In this document: positions 28,303 through 39,581 of the stretch, in pieces
Numbering within the stretch: position 1 is the stretch's first letter
Layout of the letters: every line of letters starts with the position of its first letter
From: Oerskovia flava
Lineage (GTDB): Bacteria; Actinomycetota; Actinomycetes; Actinomycetales; Cellulomonadaceae
Assembly: GCF_026163685.1 (NCBI RefSeq)
Contig: NZ_JAOXSR010000011.1
Coordinates: 1-64,000, forward strand
Reading direction: 5' to 3'
Length of the DNA stretch: 64,000 nucleotides
Translations under genes and position numbers: made by a program
Notes under the pieces: generated by a model
Seen by the model: the letters and a program-made list of their open reading frames with translations, nothing else
Database searches by the model: none
What the model was told of the DNA's origin: nothing

Positions 28303-28850
28303 GCTCGCTGTTCGGCACGGTCTCGAAGGTGCACAACGGGTACGACCAGGACGAGGTGGACGACTTCTTCGACCACGCGCGCCAGGTGTACGAGGGTCGG
28401 GCCGAGGGGCGCCTGACGAGCACGGACATCCAGACGTCGGTGTTCGACCTGGTCCGTGGCGGGTACGACACCCGCGAGGTCGACGCAGCGCTCGACCGGC
28501 TCGAGGGCGCGTTCATCGCCCGCCAGCGGGCCGAGTACGTCGCGGCGCACGGGCAGCAGGCCTGGATGAACGCGCTCGCGGAGCGCGCCCGCACGCTGTA
28601 CGGGCGCCTCGGGCGGCCCGACGGCGAGAAGTTCGCGCCGGCCGAGCGGGGCAAGCCGGCCTACGACGTGGACGACGTGGACGACCTGTGCGACCGGCTC
28701 GTCGCGTACTTCGACCGGCAGGTCCCCCTGAGCGCAGCGGAGGTGCGGGAGGCGACCTTCACGCGCCGGCGTGGCGCCGACGGCTACGCGGAGGGTCCGG
28801 TCGACGCGTTCTTCGCACGGGCCATCGAGGTCCTGCTCGGCGTCGAGTGA
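28299..28850 (+). CDS. DivIVA-repeat protein with four motifs
   Basis: The 183-residue protein has four copies of the DivIVA N-terminal motif, each a Tyr followed 5 and 6 residues later by Val-Asp: Tyr15 ([11 protein letters not shown]), Tyr56 ([11 protein letters not shown]), Tyr122 ([11 protein letters not shown]) and Tyr163 ([11 protein letters not shown]). The two pairs each have a spacing of 41 residues. Unlike classic DivIVA/Wag31 there is no long coiled coil. In DivIVA this motif sits at the membrane-curvature tip, so a polar or membrane-associated role is possible. It is translationally coupled to rlmN. Confidence 0.85.
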   Translation: MSSLFGTVSKVHNGYDQDEVDDFFDHARQVYEGRAEGRLTSTDIQTSVFDLVRGGYDTREVDAALDRLEGAFIARQRAEYVAAHGQQAWMNALAERARTLYGRLGRPDGEKFAPAERGKPAYDVDDVDDLCDRLVAYFDRQVPLSAAEVREATFTRRRGADGYAEGPVDAFFARAIEVLLGVE

Positions 28851-28877
28851 CCGTCGTCGCCCCCGCCGTGGGCCTGG

Positions 28878-28883
28878 GATGAT
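28878..28883 (+). promoter_or_regulatory. -10 hexamer of dxr
   Basis: GATGAT ends 7 nt before the GTG at 28891. It also contains the in-frame ATGs at 28879 and 28882, so if it is a true -10 those cannot be starts. Confidence 0.35.
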
Positions 28884-28890
28884 GGGGAGC

Positions 28891-30063
28891 GTGACCTCCC
28901 GCTCCGTCGTCCTTCTCGGCTCCACCGGCTCGATCGGTACCCAGGCGATCGACGTGATCTCCCGGCACCCCGACCGCTTCCGCGTGGAGGCGCTGTCCGC
29001 CGGCGGCGGTGACGTCGCCCTGCTCGCCCGGCAGGCGGTCGCGGTGGGCGCCGGCACGGTCGCCGTCGCCGACGCGTCCCGTGTCGCCGAGCTCGAGGCG
29101 GCGCTCGGCGCCGCCGGTGCGCGCGACGTCGAGGTCCTCGCCGGCCCCGACGCGGCGAGCGAGGTCGCGGGCCGGGGGAGCGACGTCGTGCTCAACGGGA
29201 TCACGGGCTCGGTCGGCCTGGGGCCGACCCTCGCCGCGCTGCGGGGCGGCTCGACGCTCGCGCTGGCGAACAAGGAGTCGCTCGTCGTCGGGGGCGGGCT
29301 GGTGAAGGCCGCTCGCCGTCGACCCGACCAGATCGTGCCGGTCGACTCGGAGCACTCGGCGATGGCCCAGGCGCTGCGCGCGGGGCGTCGAGACGAGGTG
29401 CGCCGGCTCGTGCTGACCGCATCGGGCGGGCCGTTCCGCGGGTGGGCGCACGACGCCGTGAAGGCGGCCACCGCCGAGCAGGCGCTCGCCCACCCGACGT
29501 GGTCCATGGGTCCGGTCGTGACGGTGAACTCGGCGACGCTCATGAACAAGGGGCTCGAGCTCATCGAGGCGCACCTGCTCTTCGACGTCCCCGCCGACGA
29601 CATCACGGTCGTCGTCCACCCGCAGTCGGTGGTGCACTCGATGGTCGAGTTCGTCGACGGCTCGACGATCGCCCAGGCCTCCCCACCTGACATGCGGCTG
29701 CCGATCGCGCTCGGCCTGAGCTGGCCCGAGCGGCTGGACCCCGTCCAGGCGCCGTGCGACTGGACCGCGTCGGTCGCGTGGACCTTCGAGCCGCTCGACG
29801 AGGCGACCTTCCCCGCGGTCTCGCTCGCCCGGGCGGCGGTGCGAGCCTCCGCGACGCACCCGGCGGTGTACAACGCGGCGAACGAGGAGTGCGTCGCGGC
29901 GTTCCTCGACGGCCGCATCGGCTTCCTCGACATCGTCCGCACGGTGGAGGAGGTCCTGGAGGCGCACGCGGGAACCGTCGCGGGCTCGGTGACGTTGGAC
30001 GACGTGGTGCAGGCTGAGACCTGGGCACGTGAGCGGGCGCACGACGTCCTCGCCCGCCGATGA
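28891..30063 (+). CDS. dxr: 1-deoxy-D-xylulose 5-phosphate reductoisomerase
   Basis: Dxr makes 2-C-methyl-D-erythritol 4-phosphate, the first committed step of the MEP isoprenoid pathway. The 390-residue protein has the NADPH motif [28 protein letters not shown], the metal and substrate motifs [10 protein letters not shown] and [11 protein letters not shown], and [11 protein letters not shown]. The GTG is preferred, but ATG codons 9 and 12 nt upstream are in frame. ispG, a later pathway step, lies 2.8 kb downstream with a site-2 protease between, a typical actinobacterial grouping. Confidence 0.96.
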   Translation: MTSRSVVLLGSTGSIGTQAIDVISRHPDRFRVEALSAGGGDVALLARQAVAVGAGTVAVADASRVAELEAALGAAGARDVEVLAGPDAASEVAGRGSDVVLNGITGSVGLGPTLAALRGGSTLALANKESLVVGGGLVKAARRRPDQIVPVDSEHSAMAQALRAGRRDEVRRLVLTASGGPFRGWAHDAVKAATAEQALAHPTWSMGPVVTVNSATLMNKGLELIEAHLLFDVPADDITVVVHPQSVVHSMVEFVDGSTIAQASPPDMRLPIALGLSWPERLDPVQAPCDWTASVAWTFEPLDEATFPAVSLARAAVRASATHPAVYNAANEECVAAFLDGRIGFLDIVRTVEEVLEAHAGTVAGSVTLDDVVQAETWARERAHDVLARR

Positions 30064-30163
30064 GGCGGTCGAGGCCGACGAGGCCGATGAGGAACAGCAC
30101 CGGTAGCGCACAGACCTCGACCCGGGGCGCCCACGGCGTCGACGGGCGGAGAACGGAGAGACC

Positions 30164-31477
30164 ATGACCGGGGTGTTGACCACGGTGATCGCGATCGCGG
30201 TGGTGGTGGTCGGCGTGCTGGCGTCGATCGCCCTGCACGAGGTCGGCCACATGGTCCCGGCCAAGCGGTTCGGCGTCCGGGTCAGCCAGTACATGGTCGG
30301 GTTCGGCCCGACGCTGTGGTCACGGACCCGGGGTGAGACCGAGTACGGCATCAAGGCGATCCCGCTCGGCGGCTACGTCCGGATGGTGGGGATGTTCCCG
30401 CCGGCCCGCCCGGACGAGCCGGGCGGTCGCGGCTTCTTCGCGTCCGTCGCCGCCGACGCACGCGCCGCGAGCACCGAGGAGATCCGGCCGGGGGAGGAGC
30501 ACCGGGCGTTCTACCACCTCTCCGCGCCCAAGAAGGTCGTCGTGATGCTCGGCGGTCCGTTCATGAACCTGCTCATCGCCGCGGTGCTCCTGCTCGTCGT
30601 CTTCGTCGGCATCGGGCTCCCCGCGGCGACGACGACGGTCGCGACGGTCCAGCCCTGCGTGACGACGTCGCCCGAGGCCGGGCAGGAGTGCGCCGCCGGA
30701 GACCCGGCCTCGCCCGCGGCGGAGGCAGGCCTGCAGCCGGGAGACGCCGTGGTGTCGTTCGGCGGTGAGACGGTCACGGGATGGGCGCAGCTCGTGGGTC
30801 TCGTCCAGTCGGCGGCGGGAACGCCGACGCCGGTCGTCGTGGAGCGCGACGGCCAGGACCTCGCGCTGACGATCACGCCCGTCGAGATCGAGCGCCCGGT
30901 CCTCGACGCGAACGGCAGCCCGGTCCTCGACGACGCCGGCGACCCGGTGACGCAGCCCGGCGGCTTCGCGGGCTTCTCCCCGAGCGTCGTGCGGCAGTCG
31001 GCGGGGCTCGGGGTCGCGACCGAGGCGTTGTGGGAGCAGGTCTCGGGCACCGCGGGAATCATCGTGACCCTTCCCGTGCGGGTCGTCGAGGCCGCGCAGT
31101 CCCTGGCCGGTGCCGAGCGGGGCGCGGACTCGGTGATGAGCGTCGTCGGGGTGGGCCAGGTCGCGGTCGACGTGGCCCAGGGTGACTCCCCGGTGCTGGA
31201 CCGGGTCGTCACCATGCTCCTGCTCCTCGCGGCGCTCAACGTGGCCCTCTTCGTCTTCAACCTCCTCCCGGTGCTGCCGCTCGACGGCGGGCACGTCGTC
31301 AACGCGCTGTACGAGGGTGCCAAGCGCCAGGTGGCCCGGCTGCGGGGGGCCCCGCGCCCGGGCCCCGCGGACGTCGCACGGATGATGCCCGTGGCGTACG
31401 TGATGTTCTTCGTCCTCATCGGGGTGGGCGTGCTGCTCATCGCGAACGACATCGCCAATCCCGTGACGCTCGGGTAG
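30164..31477 (+). CDS. Site-2 membrane metalloprotease (RseP/Rip1 family)
   Basis: These proteases cut anti-sigma factors and other membrane proteins within the bilayer. The 437-residue protein has the zinc motif HEVGH at residues 25-29 in the first helix. A periplasmic PDZ-like part lies near 160-270 (AEAGLQPGDAVVSFGGETV). The third zinc ligand is in NLLPVLPLDGGHVVNAL. The mycobacterial homologue Rip1 sits in the same dxr-rip-ispG order. A short ERG-like acidic insert (RPGEEHRAFYHLS) precedes the PDZ part. GGAGAGACC stands before the ATG. Confidence 0.93.
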   Translation: MTGVLTTVIAIAVVVVGVLASIALHEVGHMVPAKRFGVRVSQYMVGFGPTLWSRTRGETEYGIKAIPLGGYVRMVGMFPPARPDEPGGRGFFASVAADARAASTEEIRPGEEHRAFYHLSAPKKVVVMLGGPFMNLLIAAVLLLVVFVGIGLPAATTTVATVQPCVTTSPEAGQECAAGDPASPAAEAGLQPGDAVVSFGGETVTGWAQLVGLVQSAAGTPTPVVVERDGQDLALTITPVEIERPVLDANGSPVLDDAGDPVTQPGGFAGFSPSVVRQSAGLGVATEALWEQVSGTAGIIVTLPVRVVEAAQSLAGAERGADSVMSVVGVGQVAVDVAQGDSPVLDRVVTMLLLLAALNVALFVFNLLPVLPLDGGHVVNALYEGAKRQVARLRGAPRPGPADVARMMPVAYVMFFVLIGVGVLLIANDIANPVTLG

Positions 31478-31486
31478 GCACACCCC

Positions 31487-32782
31487 GTGCTCCTGCTCGC
31501 GGTCGTCGCGGTCGCCCTGGCGTGCGCCGTGGCGCTGCGCCGGTCCGCGCTGGTCCGGGACGGGCTCGCGGTCGCGTCGTCCACCCTGCTGGCGCTGACG
31601 GGAGCCCTCGTCCCGGCCTTCGTGGTCATGGCCGTGGTCCGCGGCCCCGCCCGACCGGTCCTGACGCTCCTCGCGGCGGCCGCCGGCGCGGTCCTGGCGG
31701 TGCACGCGGGACGCTGGCTCAACGAGGCCGCCCGCTCACGCGCGCACCAGCGTGCGGGGCGTGCGGGCGACCGGCCCGGGGTCGGCGAGCGGATCGACGC
31801 CTTCGTCCGTGCGCACCCGGTCACGATCGCCGGCTACCCGGTGCTCCTCCTGACCGTCCGCGGTGCCCGGCGGTCCGTCGACGTGCGGGTCACGGGCCTC
31901 GCGGCCGAGATGTCGTACTACGCCCTCATCTCGCTCGTCCCGCTCGGGTCCGCTCTCGGGGCCGGTCTGGGCTTCCTCGAGCGAGCGCTCGGGGAGGAGG
32001 ACGTCGCACGCATCGAGGCGACCCTCGTCGACACGTTGGCGGGGGTCTTCGACGAGCGGGTGGCGGCCGACGTCCTGGCCCCGCTCATCGAGAGCCTGCT
32101 GCGCGAGGAGCGCACGGGCGTCGCGGTCGGTGGCGTGCTCGTCGCGCTCTGGCTGACCAGCCGGATGTTCCGCGCGGCGGTGCGGGCGCTCGACGACGCC
32201 TACCGTGTGCCCGAGCGCCGGGGCTTCCTCTCGCAGCACGCGCTCGGGCTCGGGCTCTCGCTCGGCGCGGTCGCGACCCTCCTCGTCCTGCTCGCCATGG
32301 TGGTGGTCGGGCCGCTGCTCGGCGGCGAGCGCCAGCTCGCGTCGTGGTTCGGGGCCACCTCGAGCATCGAGGTCCTCTGGACGTGGTTGCGCTGGCCGAC
32401 CGTCGTGGTCGTCTGCACCGCCTACCTCACGCTGCTGTACCGGTTCGCGCCCAACATCGCGACGACCTGGCGGCGGTGCCTGCCCGGCGCGGTCGTCGGC
32501 ATGCTCGGGCTCGTCGCCGTCGCGCTGGCGTTCCAGGCCTATCTGACGCTCGCCGGTCCCACCACCCCGGACCTCGCGCGACCGGGCGGCGCGGTCGGCG
32601 TCGCCGGGCAGATGCTCGCCGCGGTGCTCGCCGGGGTGCTCTGGCTCTGGTTGAGCAGCATCGTCATCCTGGCGGGCGGCGTCCTCAACGCCGAGCTCGA
32701 CCGGTTCCGGGGACAGGACGCCGACGAGCGGGCTCAGGTGGCACCGCGCGACGACGCGCCGGCGGGCCCCTCGACGGGCTGA
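31487..32782 (+). CDS. YihY/BrkB-family membrane protein
   Basis: The 431-residue protein has two N-terminal hydrophobic helices (about 1-75) not found in short family members. The YihY/virulence factor BrkB domain then runs from about 125 to 400, with [41 protein letters not shown] and [19 protein letters not shown]. Earlier labels as a ribonuclease are considered wrong for this family, so function is unknown. The GTG lies 9 nt after the protease stop. TAGGCA, containing that stop codon, might be a weak -10. Confidence 0.85.
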   Translation: MLLLAVVAVALACAVALRRSALVRDGLAVASSTLLALTGALVPAFVVMAVVRGPARPVLTLLAAAAGAVLAVHAGRWLNEAARSRAHQRAGRAGDRPGVGERIDAFVRAHPVTIAGYPVLLLTVRGARRSVDVRVTGLAAEMSYYALISLVPLGSALGAGLGFLERALGEEDVARIEATLVDTLAGVFDERVAADVLAPLIESLLREERTGVAVGGVLVALWLTSRMFRAAVRALDDAYRVPERRGFLSQHALGLGLSLGAVATLLVLLAMVVVGPLLGGERQLASWFGATSSIEVLWTWLRWPTVVVVCTAYLTLLYRFAPNIATTWRRCLPGAVVGMLGLVAVALAFQAYLTLAGPTTPDLARPGGAVGVAGQMLAAVLAGVLWLWLSSIVILAGGVLNAELDRFRGQDADERAQVAPRDDAPAGPSTG

Positions 32783-32828
32783 TCCGGCCCGCCCGCCGCG
32801 CCGGTGCGGGGCAGTCCCACGGACAGGG

Positions 32829-32834
32829 GATACT
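32829..32834 (+). promoter_or_regulatory. -10 hexamer of ispG, leaderless
   Basis: GATACT ends 6 nt before the GTG at 32841. No ribosome binding site is present. Confidence 0.5.
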
Positions 32835-32840
32835 AGGACG

Positions 32841-34004
<1,164 letters not shown>

Positions 34005-34027
34005 ACCCCAGCGCTCGGAGGCCTGCC

Positions 34028-34924
34028 GTGGGACGTTGGCGCACCGCACCGCCCTGGACGCAGCGCGGGGCCGCACGGGTGCTCTCCGACGCCGACGTCC
34101 CCGAGGCGCTCGCGGTGTGCCGGATCGACCCCGTCGCGTCCGTGCTCGCCGCGTCGCGGCTCAGCACGGCCGCCCGCACGGGCCTGCGGCGCAGCGGTGG
34201 GCAGCTCTGGGGGTTCCCCGAGCAGGGTCCGCTGCGCGCCGTCTGCTGGGCGGGCGCCAACCTCGTCCCGGTCGTGCCGCTGACCGGGACCGAGCGGGCG
34301 GAGGCCGTGCGCGCCTTCGCGACGCTGGCCATGCGGTTCGGTCGCCGCTGCTCGTCCATCGTGGGCGAGCAGGAGGTCACCCTCTCGATGTGGCGCAGGC
34401 TCGCCGAGCACTGGTCCCCGGCCCGTGAGGTCCGCGCCGACCAGCCGTCCCTCGCCATCTCCCGGGACCCGGACGTCACCCCCGACCCCCAGGTCCGGCG
34501 CTCCGTGCTGGCCGAGCTCGACATCGTCCTGCCGGCGTGCGTGCGGATGTTCGTCGAGGAGGTGGGCTACTCACCGGTCGAGGGCGGTGGCGCCGCCTAC
34601 TCCGAGCGCGTGCGCTCGCTCATCACCACGGGACGTTCGTTCGTGCGGGTCGAGCCCGTGCTGGGCAGTCCCGAGGTCGTGTTCAAGGCCGAGCTCGGTG
34701 CGGTGACCCCCGAGGTCGCCCAGGTGCAGGGGGTGTGGGTCGAGCCGCGCTTCCGCGGCCGGCGGCACGCCGAGGCGGGGATGGCGGCGGTGGTCGCCCA
34801 GACCCGCGCCCAGGTCGCGCCCGTCGTCTCCCTCTACGTCAACGCCTACAACGCCCCGGCGCTCGCGGCGTACCGCCGCGTCGGGTTCGAGCAGGTGGGG
34901 ACCTTCGCGACCGTCCTGTTCTGA
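34028..34924 (+). CDS. GNAT N-acetyltransferase with N-terminal DUF4081-like part
   Basis: The 298-residue protein resembles the actinobacterial genes found right after ispG. The N-terminal half (VLSDADVPEALAVCRIDPVAS) looks like DUF4081. The C-terminal GNAT domain has a partly conserved acetyl-CoA loop (VQGVWVEPRFRGRRHAEAGMAA) and the end NAYNAPALAAYRRVGFEQVG. The substrate is unknown. The GTG at 34028 follows GGAGG by 6 nt, so this gene is leadered and may be co-transcribed with ispG. Confidence 0.85.
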   Translation: MGRWRTAPPWTQRGAARVLSDADVPEALAVCRIDPVASVLAASRLSTAARTGLRRSGGQLWGFPEQGPLRAVCWAGANLVPVVPLTGTERAEAVRAFATLAMRFGRRCSSIVGEQEVTLSMWRRLAEHWSPAREVRADQPSLAISRDPDVTPDPQVRRSVLAELDIVLPACVRMFVEEVGYSPVEGGGAAYSERVRSLITTGRSFVRVEPVLGSPEVVFKAELGAVTPEVAQVQGVWVEPRFRGRRHAEAGMAAVVAQTRAQVAPVVSLYVNAYNAPALAAYRRVGFEQVGTFATVLF

Positions 34925-34959
34925 GCCGGTACAGGGACAGGTACGGCTGCAGGGGCAGC

Positions 34960-35865
34960 TCAGCGCAGCAGGCGCGACATCCGCCGGTCGGCGAGGACCT
35001 GCCCGTCCGTCTGGCACGTGGCGCAGTACTGCAGCGAGCGGTCGGCGAACGAGACCTCGCGCACCACGTCCCCGCACACCTCGCAGGTCTGGCCGGTGCG
35101 CCCGTGCACGCGCATGCCGCGGCGCTTGGCGTCCTTGAGCTCGGCGGCGGGCCTGCCCGACGACGTGGCGAGCGCCTCGCGGAGGACCTCGCCGATCGCG
35201 GTGTGCACGCGCGCGACCTCGTCGGGCGTGAAGGAGCGGGTGAGCTTGAACGGGCTCGTGCGCGCGGCGTGCAGGATCTCGTCCGAGTAGGCGTTGCCGA
35301 TGCCCGCGATCACCGACTGGTCCCGCAGCAGGCCCTTGACCTGCTGGTTGCGCGCCGCCATGAGGCCTGCCAGCACGTCGACCGTGAAGTCCTCGCCCAG
35401 CGGTTCGGGCCCCAGCGTCGCGATCGCCCGGACCTCGTGCGGGTCCCGCACGACGTGCACCGCCAGGCTCTTGCGCGTCCCGGCCTCGGTGAGGTCGAAC
35501 CCGGACCCGTCGTCGAAGCGCAACCGCAGGGCGAGGGCCGGCCCACGACCACCGCCGCTCCCGCCCATCCGCGGCCGCACGATGGCCGTGGACGCCTTGT
35601 CGGACCAGCGCACCCACCCGCCGCGGGCGAGGTGGAAGACCAGGTGCACCACGTCGTCGGGCACACCGTCCGGGACGAGGGTGAGGTCGAGCCACTTGCC
35701 GTGCCGCGCGGACCCGGTCACGGTCCGGCCGACCAGCGCCGAGACGGGCGGGTCGAACGTCTTGAGCGCGGCGATGGCGGCGACGTCCGCGGCGACGACC
35801 ACGCGACCGGTGGTCCGCTCGCCGAGGAAGCGGACGAGGGCCTCGACCTCGGGCAGCTCGGGCAT
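34960..35865 (-). CDS. Formamidopyrimidine-DNA glycosylase family (Fpg/Nei)
   Basis: Fpg-type enzymes excise oxidised bases and cut the abasic site. The 301-residue protein starts PELPEVEAL with catalytic Pro1 and Glu2 after Met removal. The H2TH region is RDQSVIAGIGNAYSDEILHAARTSP in part. The zinc finger CEVCG...CATCQ and a C-terminal basic end are present. The start at 35865 is chosen because MPELPEVE is invariant; six codons upstream would block the Pro. The name Fpg versus Nei cannot be settled here. It is divergent from proS. Confidence 0.92.
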   Translation of the reverse strand: MPELPEVEALVRFLGERTTGRVVVAADVAAIAALKTFDPPVSALVGRTVTGSARHGKWLDLTLVPDGVPDDVVHLVFHLARGGWVRWSDKASTAIVRPRMGGSGGGRGPALALRLRFDDGSGFDLTEAGTRKSLAVHVVRDPHEVRAIATLGPEPLGEDFTVDVLAGLMAARNQQVKGLLRDQSVIAGIGNAYSDEILHAARTSPFKLTRSFTPDEVARVHTAIGEVLREALATSSGRPAAELKDAKRRGMRVHGRTGQTCEVCGDVVREVSFADRSLQYCATCQTDGQVLADRRMSRLLR

Positions 35866-35871
35866 GGTTCC

Positions 35872-35877
35872 ATGCTG
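35872..35877 (-). promoter_or_regulatory. -10 hexamer of the Fpg-family gene, leaderless
   Basis: CAGCAT on the minus strand ends 6 nt before the ATG at 35865. Confidence 0.35.
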
Positions 35878-35922
35878 CCGCACCCGGCCCGATCCGCGCG
35901 CGGGGACGCCGGCGCGCGCCGG

Positions 35923-35928
35923 TAGGGT
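35923..35928 (+). promoter_or_regulatory. -10 hexamer of proS, leaderless
   Basis: TAGGGT ends 6 nt before the ATG at 35935. The whole divergent fpg/proS gap is 69 nt. Confidence 0.6.
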
Positions 35929-35934
35929 TGGCGC

Positions 35935-37803
35935 ATGTCATCCGCCTCGCCATCCACCTCGCACGGGGTCGTCGCGTCCGCCCGTCTCCACCCCGCCGTG
36001 CTCCGCATGTCCACCCTCTTCGTCCGCACCCTGCGCGAGGACCCGGCCGACGCCGAGGTCGCCAGCCACCGGCTCCTCGTGCGCGCCGGGTACATCCGCC
36101 GCGCCGCGCCGGGCATCTACTCCTGGCTCCCGCTCGGCCTGCGGGTGCTCGGCAAGATCGAGGCGGTCGTGCGCGAGGAGATGGCTGCCGCGGGTGCGCA
36201 GGAGGTGCACTTCCCGGCCCTGCTGCCGAGGGAGCCCTACGAGGCGACCGGTCGCTGGACCGAGTACGGCCCGAACCTCTTCCGGCTCACGGACCGCAAG
36301 GACGGCGACTACCTCCTCGCGCCGACGCACGAGGAGATGTTCACCCTGCTCGTCAAGGACCTGTACTCCTCGTACAAGGACCTGCCGGTGGCGCTCTACC
36401 AGATCCAGACGAAGTACCGCGACGAGGCCCGTCCGCGGGCGGGCCTGATCCGTGGCCGCGAGTTCATCATGAAGGACGCCTACTCCTTCGACGTGACCGA
36501 CGAGGGGCTCGACGCCTCGTACGCCGCGCAGCGGGCGGCCTACCAGCGGATCTTCGACCGTCTGGGCCTCGAGTACGTCATCGTGGCCGCCACGTCGGGC
36601 GCCATGGGCGGGTCGCGCAGCGAGGAGTTCCTCATGCCGACGGCGATCGGCGAGGACACGTTCGTGCGCTCCGCGGGCGGGTACTCCGCGAACGTGGAGG
36701 CCGTGCGCACCCCGGTACCGGACGCCGTGCCGGCCGACGACGCCCCGGCGGCCCACGTCGAGGACACGCCCGGGACGCCCACGATCGACACGCTCGTCGC
36801 CTTCGCCAACGCCCACCACGCGCGGCCCGACCGGCCCTGGACGGCCGCCGACACGCTGAAGAACGTCGTCGTCGCGCTCACGCACCCGGACGGTCGTCGT
36901 GAGCTCGTCGCGATCGGGCTGCCCGGCGACCGCGAGGTCGACCTCAAGCGTCTCGGCGCGGCCGTCGAGCCCGCCGAGGTCGAGCCCGCCACCGACGCCG
37001 ACTTCGCGGCGCACCCCGAGCTCGTCAAGGGGTACATCGGTCCCGGCGCGCTCGGCCCCAACACCTCGACGGCCGCGGCCGTCGAGGACGCGGAGACCCC
37101 CGGCCCCCGGGCCGTCCGCTACCTGCTCGACCCACGCGTCGTGGCGGGCACCCGCTGGATCACCGGTGCGAACGAGGACGGCCGCCACGTGTTCGACCTC
37201 GTGGCCGGCCGAGACTTTGCCGCCGACGGCACGATCGAGGCCGCCGAGGTACGGGCGGGGGACCCCGCCCCCGACGGCTCCGGCCCGCTCGAGCTCGCGC
37301 GCGGCATCGAGATCGGCCACATCTTCCAGCTCGGGCGCAAGTACGCCCAGGCCCTCGGCCTCACCGTGCTCGACCAGAACGGCAAGCAGGTCGTCGTCAC
37401 GATGGGCTCGTACGGCATCGGTGTGACGCGTGTGCTCGCGGCGCTCGCCGAGGCCAACCACGACGAGGCGGGCCTGGCCTGGCCCGCGCACGTCGCGCCG
37501 GCGCACGTGCACGTCGTCGCGACGGGCAAGGACCAGGCGGTCTTCGCCGAGGCCGAGCGCATCAGCGCCGAGCTCGCGGAGCGCGGTGCGGAGGTCCTCT
37601 ACGACGACCGGCCCAAGGTCGCGCCCGGCGTGAAGTTCAAGGACGCGGAGCTCCTCGGCGTGCCCCTCGTGCTCGTCGTCGGCCGGGGGCTCGCGGACGG
37701 CGTGGTCGAGGTCCGTCCCCGCGTGGGCGACGCCACCCAGGTGCCCGTGGCCGACGTCGTCGACCACGTCGTCGAGGAGGTCGCTCGGCTCCTGGGTCGC
37801 TGA
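35935..37803 (+). CDS. proS: Prolyl-tRNA synthetase, bacterial type with editing domain
   Basis: The enzyme charges tRNA-Pro. The 622-residue length and the order class II motif region, inserted YbaK-like editing domain (about 235-420) and anticodon-binding domain mark the bacterial ProS type. Visible blocks are [36 protein letters not shown] with [11 protein letters not shown], and [19 protein letters not shown]. The anticodon part ends [12 protein letters not shown]. About 20 extra N-terminal residues (Ser/Ala-rich) precede the core. The first ATG is taken because it fits the leaderless promoter. Confidence 0.97.
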   Translation: MSSASPSTSHGVVASARLHPAVLRMSTLFVRTLREDPADAEVASHRLLVRAGYIRRAAPGIYSWLPLGLRVLGKIEAVVREEMAAAGAQEVHFPALLPREPYEATGRWTEYGPNLFRLTDRKDGDYLLAPTHEEMFTLLVKDLYSSYKDLPVALYQIQTKYRDEARPRAGLIRGREFIMKDAYSFDVTDEGLDASYAAQRAAYQRIFDRLGLEYVIVAATSGAMGGSRSEEFLMPTAIGEDTFVRSAGGYSANVEAVRTPVPDAVPADDAPAAHVEDTPGTPTIDTLVAFANAHHARPDRPWTAADTLKNVVVALTHPDGRRELVAIGLPGDREVDLKRLGAAVEPAEVEPATDADFAAHPELVKGYIGPGALGPNTSTAAAVEDAETPGPRAVRYLLDPRVVAGTRWITGANEDGRHVFDLVAGRDFAADGTIEAAEVRAGDPAPDGSGPLELARGIEIGHIFQLGRKYAQALGLTVLDQNGKQVVVTMGSYGIGVTRVLAALAEANHDEAGLAWPAHVAPAHVHVVATGKDQAVFAEAERISAELAERGAEVLYDDRPKVAPGVKFKDAELLGVPLVLVVGRGLADGVVEVRPRVGDATQVPVADVVDHVVEEVARLLGR

Positions 37804-37842
37804 CCCAGCGGTCGAGCCGTCCGGGCGGGTCGAGCGGGCCCG

Positions 37843-38946
37843 CTACTGCTGCTCGGGGAGGCCGGGGAAGGCGAGCCGCTCGCCGCCCCAGCCGACCTGG
37901 GTCGTCACGGTGTCGACGAACAGCTCGGCGACCTGCGTGCGGGTCCCGGCCGTCGCGCTCGCCGCGAGAGAGGCGTAGGTCTGGGCGAGCGACCCCTCGA
38001 GGGTGGTCGCGAGCTCGCGCGTCGGGTCGTCGGGAACCGTGTAGGCAACGCGGCGCGGGTCCTGCCCGGTGCCCGTGATCCCGGCAGCCTGCGCCCAGCC
38101 TTCCGCCCGCTGGCGATGGGTCGCGGCCAGGTCGACCGCCCGCTCGCGCACGGACCCCTCGCTCGAGGCGGCACGGACCTCGTAGGCGTAGGCGGCGGCG
38201 TCCTCCGCGACCACGACGGTGCTCAGCTCCGCAGCGCTCAGCCCACCGGGCGCGGCGTCGGGCGGGACAGGTTCTGCCTCGGACGTCGGGAGGTCGACGT
38301 CGACGAGGGTGGCCAGGTGCTGCGCCGAGACGTGCTGGGAGGCGGAGACCGACAGCAGCAGCCGGGCGAGCGGCCCGTCGGTGGTCGCGTCCGCCGACGC
38401 ACGCAGCCGCAGGGACGCCTCGGCGAGCAGGAGCGCGACGTCCGGGCCGTCGGCCGCCGGTGGGGCCGAGGGTGACGGGTCGGGGGTGGGCGAGCCGCTC
38501 TGCCCGGGCTCGGGGAGGCCGGAGTCGTACGGACCACCGAGCTGCTCCGCGTGCAGCGCGGCGAAGGCGGCCACCTGCCCCAGGGCGGCCGCGAGGTCGT
38601 CGGCGTCCCCCTCCTCGGCCTCGCCCGTGTCCTCGCCGCCGTCCTGCCCGGCGGACGTCGTCGCGGAGAGCGCGGCCGCCTCGATCGCCAGCGCGTCCGT
38701 GACCGCGGCGTTGCGGATGACCTCCTCGGCGTCGGGGACCGGCTCCGACGGCGGTGCGGTCTCCACCCGTAGGCCGCATCCGGCGGCGAGGGCGGCGGCG
38801 GCGAGCGTGACGGTCGCCACGCGCAGGGCGCGGACGAGGACGTCCCCGATGCTCGGGCGCGCCTGCGCGGAGCGTGCTGAACCGTGCTCTGGTGCGCTGC
38901 GTGCCCGGTCCCGGGCGGTGCGGTGGGTGGCGGCGTCGGGAGTCAT
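37843..38946 (-). CDS. Lipoprotein with DUF4439 (ferritin-like) domain
   Basis: The 367-residue protein has a lipobox LAAGC with Cys57 after a hydrophobic stretch (VLVRALRVATVTLAAAALAAGC in part). The pre-helix N-region is unusually long (about 35 residues) and no later in-frame start would keep the signal. An acidic, Pro/Ser linker is near 125-155. The C-terminal part (AELSTVVVAEDAAAYAYEVRAA, RERAVDLAATHRQRAEGWAQA) matches the DUF4439 helices often encoded beside rimP. It is likely an extracytoplasmic lipoprotein of unknown function. It converges with proS and diverges from rimP. Confidence 0.8.
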   Translation of the reverse strand: MTPDAATHRTARDRARSAPEHGSARSAQARPSIGDVLVRALRVATVTLAAAALAAGCGLRVETAPPSEPVPDAEEVIRNAAVTDALAIEAAALSATTSAGQDGGEDTGEAEEGDADDLAAALGQVAAFAALHAEQLGGPYDSGLPEPGQSGSPTPDPSPSAPPAADGPDVALLLAEASLRLRASADATTDGPLARLLLSVSASQHVSAQHLATLVDVDLPTSEAEPVPPDAAPGGLSAAELSTVVVAEDAAAYAYEVRAASSEGSVRERAVDLAATHRQRAEGWAQAAGITGTGQDPRRVAYTVPDDPTRELATTLEGSLAQTYASLAASATAGTRTQVAELFVDTVTTQVGWGGERLAFPGLPEQQ

Positions 38947-38984
38947 CGTGGGTGATGATGTCACGTTCGCCGGGCCTGAGTCGT

Positions 38985-38990
38985 TACGCT
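38985..38990 (+). promoter_or_regulatory. -10 hexamer of the rimP-nusA-infB operon
   Basis: TACGCT sits about 66 nt before the rimP ATG in the divergent gap, a plausible -10. A -35 is not clear. Confidence 0.35.
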
Positions 38991-39056
38991 GGTTCCTGAA
39001 CAACAACACACCGGTCGACATCCGTGCCCGGCGTGGTAGCCGACGGGAGAAGACAC

Positions 39057-39578
39057 ATGGCGAGGCATGCCGGCGCAGACGCGATCCGGGACCACCTGGA
39101 GCCCTTGGTCCGGGACGCGGACCTCCACCTCGAGGACGTGACGGTCACGAAGGCGGGCGCGTGGTCCGTCGTGCGCGTCGTCCTCGACCTCCCGGAGGAC
39201 GCGACCGGGTCGCTCGACCTCGACGCGGTCGCCGAGGTGTCGCGGGAGATCTCCACCGCGCTCGACGCGCTCGACGTCGTCCCCGGGCAGTACACGCTCG
39301 AGGTCACCACCCCCGGGACGTCCCGCCCGCTCACCGAGACGCGGCACTTCAAGCGGGCGCGGGGCCGTCTGGTGCGGCTCGTGCGCTCGGACGGGTCCGA
39401 GCTGACCGGGCGGCTCCTGGACGTGGTGGACGACGCGCTCGTGCTCGACGGCGCACCTGCGGTGCCCGTCGCCGACGTCGTGCGCGGCGAGGTCCAGGTC
39501 GAGCTCAAGCGCGTCCACGAGGCAGACCTCGGGGACGAGAACTCCGGGGCCGACGGCTCCGACGACGAGGAGGTCTGA
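39057..39578 (+). CDS. rimP: Ribosome maturation factor RimP
   Basis: RimP aids early 30S assembly. The 173-residue protein has the N-terminal block LEPLVRDADLHLEDVTVTKAG, the conserved VSREISTALDALDVVPGQYTLEVTTPG segment in part, and the SH3-like C-terminal half (FKRARGRLVRLV). An acidic tail ends it. GGGAGAAGAC precedes the ATG. It is first in the nus operon and lies 3 nt from nusA. Confidence 0.95.
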   Translation: MARHAGADAIRDHLEPLVRDADLHLEDVTVTKAGAWSVVRVVLDLPEDATGSLDLDAVAEVSREISTALDALDVVPGQYTLEVTTPGTSRPLTETRHFKRARGRLVRLVRSDGSELTGRLLDVVDDALVLDGAPAVPVADVVRGEVQVELKRVHEADLGDENSGADGSDDEEV

Positions 39579-39581
39579 TCG

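Noticed and set aside
38955-38960. Leaderless -10 for the DUF4439 lipoprotein gene
   Set aside because: CATCAT on the minus strand lies 8 nt from the start, outside the 6-7 nt pattern, so I did not count it.
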